Of a DNA stretch of 64,000 bases, positions 43,376 to 51,641 are shown piece after piece. Position numbers and translations under genes: made by a program. The notes under the pieces were generated by a model that was given only the letters and a program-made list of their open reading frames with translations, was not told the origin of the DNA and made no database searches. Where the stretch lies: positions 1-64,000 of the forward strand of contig NZ_JAIUDA010000012.1 of assembly GCF_020179835.1 (NCBI RefSeq). Direction: 5' to 3'. Position 1 is the stretch's first letter. The number at the start of each line of letters is the position of its first letter. Source of the DNA: Pantoea sp. alder81 (GTDB lineage Bacteria > Pseudomonadota > Gammaproteobacteria > Enterobacterales > Enterobacteriaceae).

Positions 43376-44074
43376 ATGAATAAAATCCTGTTGGTTGATG
43401 ACGACCGCGAATTAACTTCGCTGCTAAAAGAACTGCTTGAGATGGAAGGTTTTGAAGTGATTGTCGCCAGCGATGGCGAGCAGGCGCTTAACCTGTTGGA
43501 TAACACCGTTGACTTGTTATTACTCGACGTCATGATGCCGAAGAAGAACGGTATTGATACGTTGAAAGAACTACGACAGCAGCATCAAACGCCGGTCATT
43601 ATGCTGACCGCTCGTGGTAGTGAGTTAGATCGTGTTCTCGGCCTGGAGCTGGGCGCGGATGACTATCTGCCAAAACCTTTTAATGATCGTGAACTGGTCG
43701 CGCGTATTCGGGCAATTTTGCGCCGTTCAAACTGGAGCGAACAGCAACAGCAGCATGACAACAGTTCACCAACGCTGGAAGTGGATTGTCTGCGCCTTAA
43801 CCCAGGCCGTCAGGAAGCCAGCTTCGATAGCGAAACGTTGGATCTGACGGGCACCGAATTCACTCTGCTCTATTTGCTGGCACAGCATCTGGGTCAGGTG
43901 GTTTCGCGTGAACACTTGAGCCAGGAAGTGCTCGGCAAACGCCTGACACCGTTTGACCGCGCGATTGATATGCACATTTCAAACCTGCGCCGTAAATTGC
44001 CGGAACGTCGCGATGGCCACCCGTGGTTTAAAACTCTGCGCGGACGCGGCTATCTGATGGTTTCGGCATCATGA
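43376..44074 (+). CDS. cpxR: Envelope-stress response regulator CpxR
   Basis: CpxR is the OmpR-family transcription factor of the Cpx system. The 232-residue protein has a receiver domain with acidic pocket DDD near 8-10, phosphoacceptor Asp in LLLLDVMMPKKNG (D51) and Lys in LPKPFND. A winged-helix DNA-binding domain follows (LTGTEFTLLYLLAQHLGQVV, LRRKLPERRDGHPWFKTLRGRGYLM). It is near-identical to E. coli. The stop overlaps the cpxA start by four bases (ATGA). Confidence 0.98.
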   Translation: MNKILLVDDDRELTSLLKELLEMEGFEVIVASDGEQALNLLDNTVDLLLLDVMMPKKNGIDTLKELRQQHQTPVIMLTARGSELDRVLGLELGADDYLPKPFNDRELVARIRAILRRSNWSEQQQQHDNSSPTLEVDCLRLNPGRQEASFDSETLDLTGTEFTLLYLLAQHLGQVVSREHLSQEVLGKRLTPFDRAIDMHISNLRRKLPERRDGHPWFKTLRGRGYLMVSAS

Positions 44075-45447
44075 TTGGAAGTTTGACCACCCGCATCTTC
44101 GCCATTTTCTGGCTCACCCTGGCACTGGTGTTGATGCTGGTTTTGATGGTGCCCAAACTCGACTCACGCCAGATGACAGCATTACTGGAAAGTGAGCAGC
44201 GGCAGGGCACCATGATTGAACAGCACGTTGAAGCTGAATTATCGCAAGATCCCCCCAACGACCTGATGTGGTGGCGCCGGCTGTTTCGCGCCATCGACAA
44301 ATGGGCCCCACCCGGCCAACGCTTGTTATTAGTGACCAGCGAAGGCCGGGTGATCGGTGCACAGCATAATGAAATGCAGGTGATTCGTAACTTTATCGGT
44401 CAGTCTGATAACGCCGATCATCCGCAGAAGAAAAAGTATGGTCGTGTGGAGATGGTGGGCCCCTTTGCCGTGCAGGACGGTGAAGATAACTACCAGCTCT
44501 ACTTGATCCGCCCCGCCACCAGTTCACAACTTGATTTTGTTAATCTGCTATTTGACCGTCCGTTGTTGCTGTTGATTGTCACCATGTTGATTAGCTCGCC
44601 GCTGCTGTTATGGCTGGCGTGGAGTCTGGCTCGTCCAGCTCGCAAGCTTAAACATGCTGCTGATGAAGTGGCGAGCGGTAACTTGCGCCAGCATCCTGAA
44701 CTGGAATCTGGCCCACAGGAATTCCTTGCAGCAGGTTCAAGTTTCAACCAGATGGTGAGCGCGCTTGAACGCATGATGACCGCACAGCAGCGTCTTTTGT
44801 CGGACATTAGTCATGAATTACGCACACCACTGACGCGTCTGCAATTGGCCACCGCCTTGCTGCGTCGACGCAATGGCGAAGGCAAAGAGCTGCAGCGTAT
44901 TGAAATGGAAGCTCAGCGGCTTGATGGCATGATTAACGACTTGCTGGTGCTTTCACGTACTCAGCATAAAAATGCATTAGTCAGTGAAGCCATGAAAGCC
45001 AACCAGCTTTGGAATGGTGTACTGGAAGATGCCAAATTCGAGGCCGAGCAGATGGGTAAAACCATGGACGTGCCTTATCCTCCTGGCCCATGGCCTCTGT
45101 ACGGTAACCCGCATGCCCTGGAGAGCGCGCTGGAAAACATCGTGCGAAATGCGCTGCGTTATTCTCACACGCATATCAGCGTGAGCTTCTCGGTGGATAT
45201 TCAGGGCATTACTGTTCACGTTGATGATGATGGTCCAGGCGTCAGCGCTGAAGATCGCGAGCAGATTTTCCGTCCCTTTTATCGCACTGATGAAGCACGC
45301 GACCGCGAGTCTGGTGGCACAGGTCTTGGATTGGCGATTGTGGAAACGGCCGTACAGCAGCATCGCGGTTGGGTGAAAGCCGATGACAGCCCATTAGGCG
45401 GTCTGCGGCTCACGCTATGGTTGCCGCTGTACTCCGCTCGTCAATAA
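44071..45447 (+). CDS. cpxA: Envelope-stress sensor histidine kinase CpxA
   Basis: CpxA phosphorylates CpxR when envelope proteins misfold. The 458-residue protein has two membrane helices (about 9-29 and 163-185) around a periplasmic sensor, then a HAMP segment (RPARKLKHAADEVASGNLRQ), the H-box SDISHELRTPLTRLQ with phosphorylated His near 248, N-box NIVRNALRYS, and G-boxes DDGPGVSAEDREQIF and GGTGLGLAIV. It is coupled to cpxR by a four-base overlap. trmL follows 35 bases later, unlike E. coli, where sodA is the neighbour. Confidence 0.97.
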   Translation: MIGSLTTRIFAIFWLTLALVLMLVLMVPKLDSRQMTALLESEQRQGTMIEQHVEAELSQDPPNDLMWWRRLFRAIDKWAPPGQRLLLVTSEGRVIGAQHNEMQVIRNFIGQSDNADHPQKKKYGRVEMVGPFAVQDGEDNYQLYLIRPATSSQLDFVNLLFDRPLLLLIVTMLISSPLLLWLAWSLARPARKLKHAADEVASGNLRQHPELESGPQEFLAAGSSFNQMVSALERMMTAQQRLLSDISHELRTPLTRLQLATALLRRRNGEGKELQRIEMEAQRLDGMINDLLVLSRTQHKNALVSEAMKANQLWNGVLEDAKFEAEQMGKTMDVPYPPGPWPLYGNPHALESALENIVRNALRYSHTHISVSFSVDIQGITVHVDDDGPGVSAEDREQIFRPFYRTDEARDRESGGTGLGLAIVETAVQQHRGWVKADDSPLGGLRLTLWLPLYSARQ

Positions 45448-45460
45448 TTTGCTATGCTTC

Positions 45461-45480
45461 GGCCCTCGTTTCCGGGGGCC
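45461..45480 (+). other. Stem-loop directly before the trmL start codon
   Basis: GGCCCTC (45461-45467) can pair with GGGGGCC (45474-45480) around GTTTCC, ending two bases before the ATG. It covers the only G-rich ribosome-binding stretch, so it could limit trmL translation or be a weak cpxRA end signal. Confidence 0.45.
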
Positions 45481-45482
45481 TT

Positions 45483-45956
45483 ATGCTGAACATCGTTTTA
45501 TTTGAACCTGAAATCCCGCCAAATACTGGCAATATCATCCGCTTGTGTGCGAATACTGGCTTCCAGTTGCATCTGATTGAGCCGCTGGGCTTTGCCTGGG
45601 ATGACAAGCGTCTGCGCCGCGCCGGGCTCGATTACCACGAATACACCTCGCTAAAAAAACACGCCAGTTACGCCGCGTTTATCGAGTCTGAAGCGCCACA
45701 GCGTCTGTTTGCACTCACCACCAAAGGCACGCCTGCCCATAGTGCTGTGAGCTATCTGAAAGGGGATTATTTGATATTTGGCCCCGAGAGTCGTGGCCTG
45801 CCGGCAGAGATACTCAATGCATTACCTGCGGAGCAGAAGATCCGCATCCCGATGATGGCAGAAAGTCGCAGTATGAATCTCTCGAATGCGGTATCAGTTG
45901 TGGTGTACGAAGCGTGGCGCCAGCTTGATTATGCTGGCGCGCTGATTAAAAGCTAG
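45483..45956 (+). CDS. trmL: tRNA (cytidine/uridine-2'-O-)-methyltransferase TrmL
   Basis: TrmL methylates the 2'-OH of the wobble base C34 or U34 in two leucine tRNAs. The 157-residue SPOUT-family protein has the knot motifs NTGNIIRLCANTG (about 14-26), FGPESRGLP (about 98-106) and IPMMAESRSMNLSNAVSVVVYE near 121-142. The start MLNIVLFEPEIPPN at 45483 matches E. coli; the longer frame overlaps cpxA. It overlaps convergent cysE by four bases. Confidence 0.96.
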   Translation: MLNIVLFEPEIPPNTGNIIRLCANTGFQLHLIEPLGFAWDDKRLRRAGLDYHEYTSLKKHASYAAFIESEAPQRLFALTTKGTPAHSAVSYLKGDYLIFGPESRGLPAEILNALPAEQKIRIPMMAESRSMNLSNAVSVVVYEAWRQLDYAGALIKS

Positions 45957-46768
45957 ATTCCGTCGCCGTATTCGAAGCCGGCGCCGGTGAAATGCTGATC
46001 CATATCCATCGACGGTTTGTCGCTGGTTGGCTTACCGACGATACGAGCTGGAACGCCTGCGGCCGTGGTATGCGGTGGCACAGGCTGTAATACCACTGAA
46101 CCGGCGCCAATTTTCGCGCCGCGTCCCACTTCGATATTGCCCAGAATTTTAGCACCCGCGCCAATCATCACCCCTTCGCGGATTTTCGGATGGCGATCGC
46201 CGCTGGTTTTACCGGTCCCGCCCAGCGTGACCGATTGCAGAATCGATACGTCGTTTTCAATCACTGCCGTTTCACCGATCACGATGCCTGTGGCATGGTC
46301 AAGCATGATGCCGCGACCAATACGTGCAGCGGGGTGGATATCCACGGCGAAGGAGACGGAGACTTCATTCTGCAGGTAGACAGCCAGCGCACGGCGGCCC
46401 TCTTTCCACAACCAGTGGCCGATGCGATAAGCCTGCAGCGCGTGGAAGCCTTTCAGGTACAGCAATGGGGTTGAGTATTTATCGACAGCCGGATCGCGCA
46501 GGCGCACCGCCTGAATATCGTAGGCCGCAGAGACAATCATCTCTGGATCTTCGCGATAGGCTTCCTCAACGATTTCACGTACCGCAATGGCCGGCATAAT
46601 CGGATTGGCGAGTTTGTTCGCCAGCATATAGCTCAGTGCGCTGCCAAGATTTTCGTGCTTGAGCAAAGTCGCGTGATAAAAACTGGCCAGCATGGGTTCA
46701 CAATCAGCCAGCGCTCTGGCTTCAGCTTTGATGTTGTTCCAGACCAGTTCTAACTCTTCTGACGACAT
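45953..46768 (-). CDS. cysE: Serine O-acetyltransferase
   Basis: CysE makes O-acetylserine, the cysteine precursor, and is inhibited by cysteine. The 271-residue protein has an N-terminal helical domain and then the hexapeptide-repeat left-handed beta-helix (IHPAARIGRGIMLDHATGIVIGE, ILQSVTLGGTGKTSGDRHPKI, IGAGAKILGNIEVG), with catalytic His in LDHATG and RHP. It ends in a GI tail like the one that docks into cysteine synthase. The start MSSEELELVWNNIK at 46768 is conserved. It lies downstream of gpsA beyond a hairpin. Confidence 0.97.
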   Translation of the reverse strand: MSSEELELVWNNIKAEARALADCEPMLASFYHATLLKHENLGSALSYMLANKLANPIMPAIAVREIVEEAYREDPEMIVSAAYDIQAVRLRDPAVDKYSTPLLYLKGFHALQAYRIGHWLWKEGRRALAVYLQNEVSVSFAVDIHPAARIGRGIMLDHATGIVIGETAVIENDVSILQSVTLGGTGKTSGDRHPKIREGVMIGAGAKILGNIEVGRGAKIGAGSVVLQPVPPHTTAAGVPARIVGKPTSDKPSMDMDQHFTGAGFEYGDGI

Positions 46769-46782
46769 TGCTCTGTGCTCCC

Positions 46783-46808
46783 GATAAAAAAAGCGCCTGA
46801 GAGGCGCT
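46783..46808 (-). terminator. Terminator between gpsA and cysE
   Basis: On the minus strand AGCGCCT and AGGCGCT pair around CTC and are followed by TTTTTTATC. It should end most secB-gpsA transcripts and implies a separate cysE promoter or read-through. Confidence 0.8.
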
Positions 46809-46835
46809 GCAGGTGATTTAGCTGAGCATCCTGCT

Positions 46836-47855
46836 TCAGCTTTGGCTGTTTTCGTCCTTCCTTGAACGACCAAGTAAACTCAATGCTGCCTCTCGCGCCG
46901 ATTTTTCGCAATACAGTACCTGATAAATCTGCTCGGTTATCGGCATTTCAACACCCACTCGTGCAGCCAATGCTTTGACTTCTTTGGTGTTTCGGTAACC
47001 TTCTACAACTTGTCCGATAATGCGTTGCGCCTCATCAACGCTCTCGCCTTGTCCCAGCATCATGCCAAAACGACGATTGCGGGATTGATTATCGGTACAG
47101 GTCAGCACTAAATCGCCTAGCCCCGCCATGCCCATAAAGGTGGTCGGGTCGGCGCCCAGTGCAGCACCCAGGCGACTCATCTCTGTTAATCCACGGGTGA
47201 TTAAGGCAGTGCGTGCGTTGGCACCAAAACCAATACCATCGGAAATGCCGGCACCAATCGCAATCACGTTTTTCACCGCACCACCCAGTTGCACACCGAT
47301 GAAGTCCGGATTGTTATAAACGCGGAAGCTTTTACCACAGTGCAGTTTTTGCTGCAGATCTTCAGCGAACTGTGCATCAGTGGCAGCCAGCGCTATCGCT
47401 GTGGGCATGCCCGCTGCAAGCTCTTTCGCGAAGGTTGGGCCGGAAACCACGGCTAATGGGATTTGATCGCCGAGGATTTCACGCGCAACATCCTGTAAAA
47501 GACGACCAGTCTCTTTTTCCAGACCTTTGGTTGCCCAGACAATACGTGAGTCTGCACGCAGATGCGGCTTCAGTTGGGTGAGAACATCACCAAACACGTG
47601 GCTTGGCACCACCACCAACAGATCGCGGCTGGCACTCACCACTGTTGCCAAATCGGCTTCAGGAACAAGATTGTCAGGGAAAGGTACATCAGGTAGGAAA
47701 GCGGCATTACATCGGTCAGCCTGGAGCTGCGCCACGCTTTGCGGATTGTGGCCCCAGAGCAGAACTGGATGGCCGTTACGGGCCAGCGTAATGGCCAATG
47801 CGGTGCCGTACGAGCCGGCACCGATGACGCTAATCGAAGCGTTAAGTGTAGTCAT
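46836..47855 (-). CDS. gpsA: Glycerol-3-phosphate dehydrogenase [NAD(P)+]
   Basis: GpsA makes sn-glycerol-3-phosphate from dihydroxyacetone phosphate for phospholipids. The 339-residue protein has the N-terminal Rossmann motif VIGAGSYGTALAI (about 10-22), the VSGPTFAKEL segment and the catalytic Lys region GGAVKNVIAIGAGISDG near 191-207. It has the same length as the E. coli enzyme. Its ATG shares one base with the secB stop (TGATG), indicating tight coupling, the conserved secB-gpsA arrangement. Confidence 0.97.
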   Translation of the reverse strand: MTTLNASISVIGAGSYGTALAITLARNGHPVLLWGHNPQSVAQLQADRCNAAFLPDVPFPDNLVPEADLATVVSASRDLLVVVPSHVFGDVLTQLKPHLRADSRIVWATKGLEKETGRLLQDVAREILGDQIPLAVVSGPTFAKELAAGMPTAIALAATDAQFAEDLQQKLHCGKSFRVYNNPDFIGVQLGGAVKNVIAIGAGISDGIGFGANARTALITRGLTEMSRLGAALGADPTTFMGMAGLGDLVLTCTDNQSRNRRFGMMLGQGESVDEAQRIIGQVVEGYRNTKEVKALAARVGVEMPITEQIYQVLYCEKSAREAALSLLGRSRKDENSQS

Positions 47856-48319
47856 CAGGCATCCTGACGTGGCGCTTCGCCTTCACCTTGCTGCTGCAGA
47901 TAGTTCATGAACAGGGCATCAAAGTTAACTGGCGCCAGATTGAGCTGCGGGAAAGTACCACGAGACACGAGGCTGGTGATGCATTCACGTGCATACGGGA
48001 ACAGAATGTTCGGGCAGTATGCACCGAGGCAATGCGCCATCTGCGTGCCTTCGATACCACCGATAGTGAAGATACCCGCCTGCTGAACTTCGCATAGGAA
48101 TGCAGTGTCTTCGCCAACGGTTGCTGTCACGGTAACGCGCAGAACAACTTCATAAACTTCATCAGCCAGCTGAGATGAAGCGGTGTCCAGATCCAGTTTG
48201 ACTTCCGGTTCCCACTCTTTCTGGAAAACCTGAGGTGCGTTTGGCGCTTCATAGGAAACGTCTTTGGTGTACACACGTTGAATCTGGAACTGCATTTCGT
48301 TAGTGGTATGTTCTGACAT
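47855..48319 (-). CDS. secB: Protein-export chaperone SecB
   Basis: SecB holds precursor proteins unfolded and hands them to SecA. The 154-residue protein shows FQIQRVYTKDVSYEAPNAPQVF at the N-terminus, the acidic SecA-contacting patch (EVVLRVTVTATVGEDTAFLCEV), and LGAYCPNILFPYARECI. The C-terminal tail is shorter in basic residues than its SecA partner site but family-typical. It lies between grxC and gpsA in the conserved yibN-grxC-secB-gpsA order. Confidence 0.97.
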   Translation of the reverse strand: MSEHTTNEMQFQIQRVYTKDVSYEAPNAPQVFQKEWEPEVKLDLDTASSQLADEVYEVVLRVTVTATVGEDTAFLCEVQQAGIFTIGGIEGTQMAHCLGAYCPNILFPYARECITSLVSRGTFPQLNLAPVNFDALFMNYLQQQGEGEAPRQDA

Positions 48320-48358
48320 GTTACTAAATCCTGTGAGTTAAATTGTCTGACCGAAAAA

Positions 48359-48613
48359 TTATGCCTGGAGTAAGGGATCCAGTCCCTGACGCCCATCCAG
48401 CGCGTAAAGATCGTCACAGCCGCCAATGTGCTGTGCATCAATAAAAATCTGTGGAACTGTCGTACGGCCGCTACGCTGAATCATCTCTTCCCGTTTCGCC
48501 GTGTTCCCATCAATGGGAATCTCCTGGAACGATACGCCTTTCTGATCCAATAACGCTTTTGCCCGGTGGCAATAAGGGCATGTAACTTTGGTGTAAATCT
48601 CAACATTAGCCAT
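48359..48613 (-). CDS. grxC: Glutaredoxin 3
   Basis: GrxC is a small thiol-disulfide oxidoreductase reduced by glutathione. The 84-residue protein has the dithiol active site TCPYCHRAK (Cys near 11 and 14), the cis-Pro TTVPQIFID and the GSH-binding GGCDDLYAL. It is close to the 83-residue E. coli protein. It lies 17 bases after yibN and 39 before secB on the same strand. Confidence 0.97.
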   Translation of the reverse strand: MANVEIYTKVTCPYCHRAKALLDQKGVSFQEIPIDGNTAKREEMIQRSGRTTVPQIFIDAQHIGGCDDLYALDGRQGLDPLLQA

Positions 48614-48630
48614 GCAGTTACCTCTGAGAA

Positions 48631-49062
48631 TTATTTACCGCGTACCAGTGGCAGATTCTCACCACTCCAGCCACTCACGCCATCTTTCAGCACGGAGACT
48701 TTTTCAAAACCTTCAGCGCTCAATTTAGCGGCTGATTCACCCGCACTCTGGCCGGTGGCGCATACCACAATTATGGGCTGCGACTTATGCTTTTCCAGTT
48801 CGGCAAAGCTACCTTTTTTAATATCAGCCGCTGCAATGTTCACCGCACCTGAAATGTGTCCTTTGCGATAATCATCGCGCGAACGCACGTCTACAACCAC
48901 CGCATCCTCTTTGTTAATCAGGTGGGTTGCTTCGCCACGGCTGATCGTTTTTACCTTAGAGAACATTCCTTTAACGGTGGTCACAATCACCAGAACGAGT
49001 AAAACAACCCATGCCAGACTAAGGATGGTGTGATTGCTTGCAAACTGCATAATTTCTTGCAT
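48631..49062 (-). CDS. yibN: Membrane-anchored rhodanese-like protein YibN
   Basis: The 143-residue protein has one N-terminal membrane helix (about 11-30, ILSLAWVVLLVLVIVTTVKG) and a cytoplasmic rhodanese domain with VVDVRSRDDYRKGHISGAVNI and the active-site loop VVCATGQSAGESA (Cys near 100). It probably handles sulfane sulfur or has a membrane-protein role, but no substrate is established from sequence. It is first in the yibN-grxC-secB-gpsA group. The gpmM gene next to it in E. coli is missing. Confidence 0.94.
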   Translation of the reverse strand: MQEIMQFASNHTILSLAWVVLLVLVIVTTVKGMFSKVKTISRGEATHLINKEDAVVVDVRSRDDYRKGHISGAVNIAAADIKKGSFAELEKHKSQPIIVVCATGQSAGESAAKLSAEGFEKVSVLKDGVSGWSGENLPLVRGK

Positions 49063-49311
49063 GAGGGGTAACGACTCCAGACCGGGCTAATAAGCTAAAA
49101 CAAGGGTTCTGAGTATACCTGCGCCACTTAGCATGTACAGTCGCGAAGCGGGCAGAGTTACGATTTGTGCGTCATTTTCCAAAAAAAGTGTTCTAATCGC
49201 AAAATTGAGTCAAGGTTTACGCCGGTAAGCTCGGCACCGACATCTTTCGTAAAGCAAAACCCGCCCGGGATAACTGGTAAGCGGCTGTTCATCGTGGAAT
49301 AATTATCGACT

Positions 49312-50613
49312 ATGAAGGGAAAAGCGACCGTTACACACACAAGGACCCGTTACAACGGCCCAGCGCATCCGTTGTCATTTCGCTGGTCCGAAATCTCCCT
49401 GAGCTTGCTCTGCGCGGGCGTGCTGCTATTGCCCGTTTATGCACACAGCGCGGATGACAGCAAAACCCAGCTCAAGTCCATCCAGCAGGATATTGCTGAT
49501 AAAGAGAAAAGCGTTAAAGCGCAGAAATTACAGCGCAGCAAGCTTCTCGATCAACTGCAAAGCCAGGAAAAAGTGATTGCGCAAGCCAGCCGACAATTAC
49601 GGGAAACGCGCAACAGCTTGACCGCACTCAACGGCGAAATCACGCAAATTACCACCTCGATCTCTCGTCTGGAAAAACAGCAGGCGCAGCAGGAAAAACT
49701 GCTGGCTCAGCAATTGGATGCGGCCTTCCGACAAGGTCAGCATAATGGATTGCAGCTACTGCTGGGCGGGGAAGAAGCCCAGCGCAGTGAGCGCATTCTT
49801 GCCTATTTCGGCTATCTTAATGCTGCACGTCAGAAAAACATCGATGATCTCAAACAAACTCAGCAGCAGCTGGCTGAGCAGCGTCAGGCGTTGCAAGGTA
49901 AACAGGAACAACAAAAATCCCTGTTAGCCCAGCAGCAGTCGCAGCAGGCCAAACTGGAAACCGCCAGTGCGGCACGTAAGAAAACCCTGACGGTACTGGA
50001 AAGCTCACTGGAGAAAGATCAGGCCGATTTGGTTGAGATGCGGGAAAACGAAAGCCGCCTGCAGGATAAAATTGCTAAAGCCGAGCGTGAGGCGCGTGAG
50101 CGTGCTGAGCGCGAAGCACGTGAGGCGGAAAAAGTTCGCCAGCGTCAGGCACAGGCGAAAGCCAAAGGATCAAGTTATCAACCCACACAAAGCGAACGTG
50201 AGTTGATGGCACGTACCGGTGGCCTCGGCAAGCCGGGTGGGCAAGCTGTATGGCCGGTGAACGGACGTATTGAACACCGCTTCGGTGAATCCATGCAAGG
50301 TGAACTGCGCTGGAAAGGTCTGGTGATTGATGCACCAGAAGGCACCGAAGTGAAAGCCATCGCCGATGGACGCGTACTAATGGCCGACTGGCTGCAAGGC
50401 TACGGTCTGGTTGTGGTATTGGAACATGGTAAAGGCGACATGAGTCTTTATGGCTACAACCAAAGTGCGCTGGTGAGCGTCGGTACTCAGGTGAAGGCAG
50501 GACAGCCTATCGCCCTTGTAGGTACCAGTGGCGGCCGCGGCACGCCTTCGCTCTACTTTGAAATCCGACGTCAGGGACAGGCCGTCAATCCACTACCGTG
50601 GTTAGGAAGATAA
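49312..50613 (+). CDS. envC: Murein hydrolase activator EnvC
   Basis: EnvC is a periplasmic activator of the amidases AmiA and AmiB at the division septum, recruited by FtsEX. The 433-residue protein has a basic N-terminus and signal segment (about 28-46), a long coiled coil (about 50-285, rich in Gln and Lys/Glu) and a C-terminal LytM domain. The domain is degenerate: RWKGLVIDAPEG and VVVLEHGKGDMSLYGYNQ lack the metal ligands of active LytM enzymes, as in E. coli. The N-terminus is about 14 residues longer than the E. coli protein. yibQ follows without a gap. Confidence 0.95.
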   Translation: MKGKATVTHTRTRYNGPAHPLSFRWSEISLSLLCAGVLLLPVYAHSADDSKTQLKSIQQDIADKEKSVKAQKLQRSKLLDQLQSQEKVIAQASRQLRETRNSLTALNGEITQITTSISRLEKQQAQQEKLLAQQLDAAFRQGQHNGLQLLLGGEEAQRSERILAYFGYLNAARQKNIDDLKQTQQQLAEQRQALQGKQEQQKSLLAQQQSQQAKLETASAARKKTLTVLESSLEKDQADLVEMRENESRLQDKIAKAEREARERAEREAREAEKVRQRQAQAKAKGSSYQPTQSERELMARTGGLGKPGGQAVWPVNGRIEHRFGESMQGELRWKGLVIDAPEGTEVKAIADGRVLMADWLQGYGLVVVLEHGKGDMSLYGYNQSALVSVGTQVKAGQPIALVGTSGGRGTPSLYFEIRRQGQAVNPLPWLGR

Positions 50614-51516
50614 GTGTTGTTTCAGCCTCAAAAGCTCTCAATCGCGCTCTGCGCACTGTTTTTCACACTTTCGGCTCAGGCAGGCAAACTCTCAATTGTG
50701 ATCGATGACTTCGGTTATCGTCCGGTTGAAGAGAATAAAGTGCTGCAAATGCCCGCCGCGATTTCGGTCGCTGTGCTGCCAAATGCGCCTCATGCTCGCG
50801 AGATGGCAACCAAAGCGCATCAGGGCGGCCATGAGGTGTTAATTCACTTGCCAATGGCACCGCTCAGTAAGCAACCGCTGGAAAAAGATACCTTAACCCC
50901 AGAGATGAGCAGCGAAGAGATCGCACGCATCGTTCGGGATGCCTCCGGTAAAGTGCCCTTCGCTGTGGGGTTGAACAACCATATGGGCAGCAAAATGACG
51001 TCCAGCCTGCCCGGCATGCAGAAAGTGATGCAGGTGCTGAATCAGTATAATTACTACTTTCTCGATAGCATGACGATCGGCAATAGCCAGTCCATTCCGG
51101 CGGCACAGGGTACGCATGTTAAAGTGCTGAAACGTCGCGTATTTCTTGATGACAGCCAGAATGAATCTGCCATCCGTGAACAGTTTACGCGAGCGGTGAA
51201 ACTGGCCCAGCGCGACGGTTATGCCATTGCGATTGGCCATCCGCACCCCACCACCGTTCGTGTGCTGCAACAGATGCTGCCATCACTGCCGGGCGATATT
51301 ACGCTCGTCCGTCCGAGTCAGTTGCTGAATGAGCCTGTGCATCAGGGTAAAACTCCGCCGACATCCGATAAATCTCCGGCGCCGAAGTTCCGTGCTCCGG
51401 GAGTGTGTAAGGCCGGTAAAGCATTGCCGCCTGTGCCGCAGAGCAGAGCCGTTAATGTATTCATTGATAGCATTCAAGAAAGTTCTACGATCAAGGGTTT
51501 GAGAAGGCTTTTCTAA
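50614..51516 (+). CDS. yibQ: Divergent polysaccharide deacetylase family protein YibQ
   Basis: The 300-residue exported protein has a signal peptide (MLFQPQKLSIALCALFFTLSAQA) and the DUF610-type divergent deacetylase motifs VIDDFGYRPVEE (about 29-40), LIHLPMAPLSKQPLE, NNHMGSKMTSS and IGHPHPTTVRVLQQM. The metal-ligand pattern Asp, His, His is plausible but the substrate is unknown. The GTG start follows the envC stop TAA directly, so translation is probably coupled; the pair envC-yibQ is conserved in enterics. Confidence 0.92.
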   Translation: MLFQPQKLSIALCALFFTLSAQAGKLSIVIDDFGYRPVEENKVLQMPAAISVAVLPNAPHAREMATKAHQGGHEVLIHLPMAPLSKQPLEKDTLTPEMSSEEIARIVRDASGKVPFAVGLNNHMGSKMTSSLPGMQKVMQVLNQYNYYFLDSMTIGNSQSIPAAQGTHVKVLKRRVFLDDSQNESAIREQFTRAVKLAQRDGYAIAIGHPHPTTVRVLQQMLPSLPGDITLVRPSQLLNEPVHQGKTPPTSDKSPAPKFRAPGVCKAGKALPPVPQSRAVNVFIDSIQESSTIKGLRRLF

Positions 51517-51546
51517 GCATTGAAGATAATTGCATGATAAAAAATA

Positions 51547-51572
51547 CGGACCTTAAAAGGTCCGCATTTTTT
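51547..51572 (+). terminator. envC-yibQ terminator
   Basis: CGGACCTT and AAGGTCCG pair with almost no loop bases and are followed by a T tract; an A tract on the left makes it potentially bidirectional. Confidence 0.85.
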
Positions 51573-51641
51573 CGATATCATAACGAAATTATTCTAAACG
51601 CATGGTGTCAAACCGTCAGTTTCTAAAGGTAACCCATTGCA

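Noticed and set aside
49158..49340. 60-residue minus-strand frame in the yibN-envC gap
   Set aside because: It overlaps the envC start, has no ribosome-binding site and shows no resemblance to GpmM or other proteins I know.
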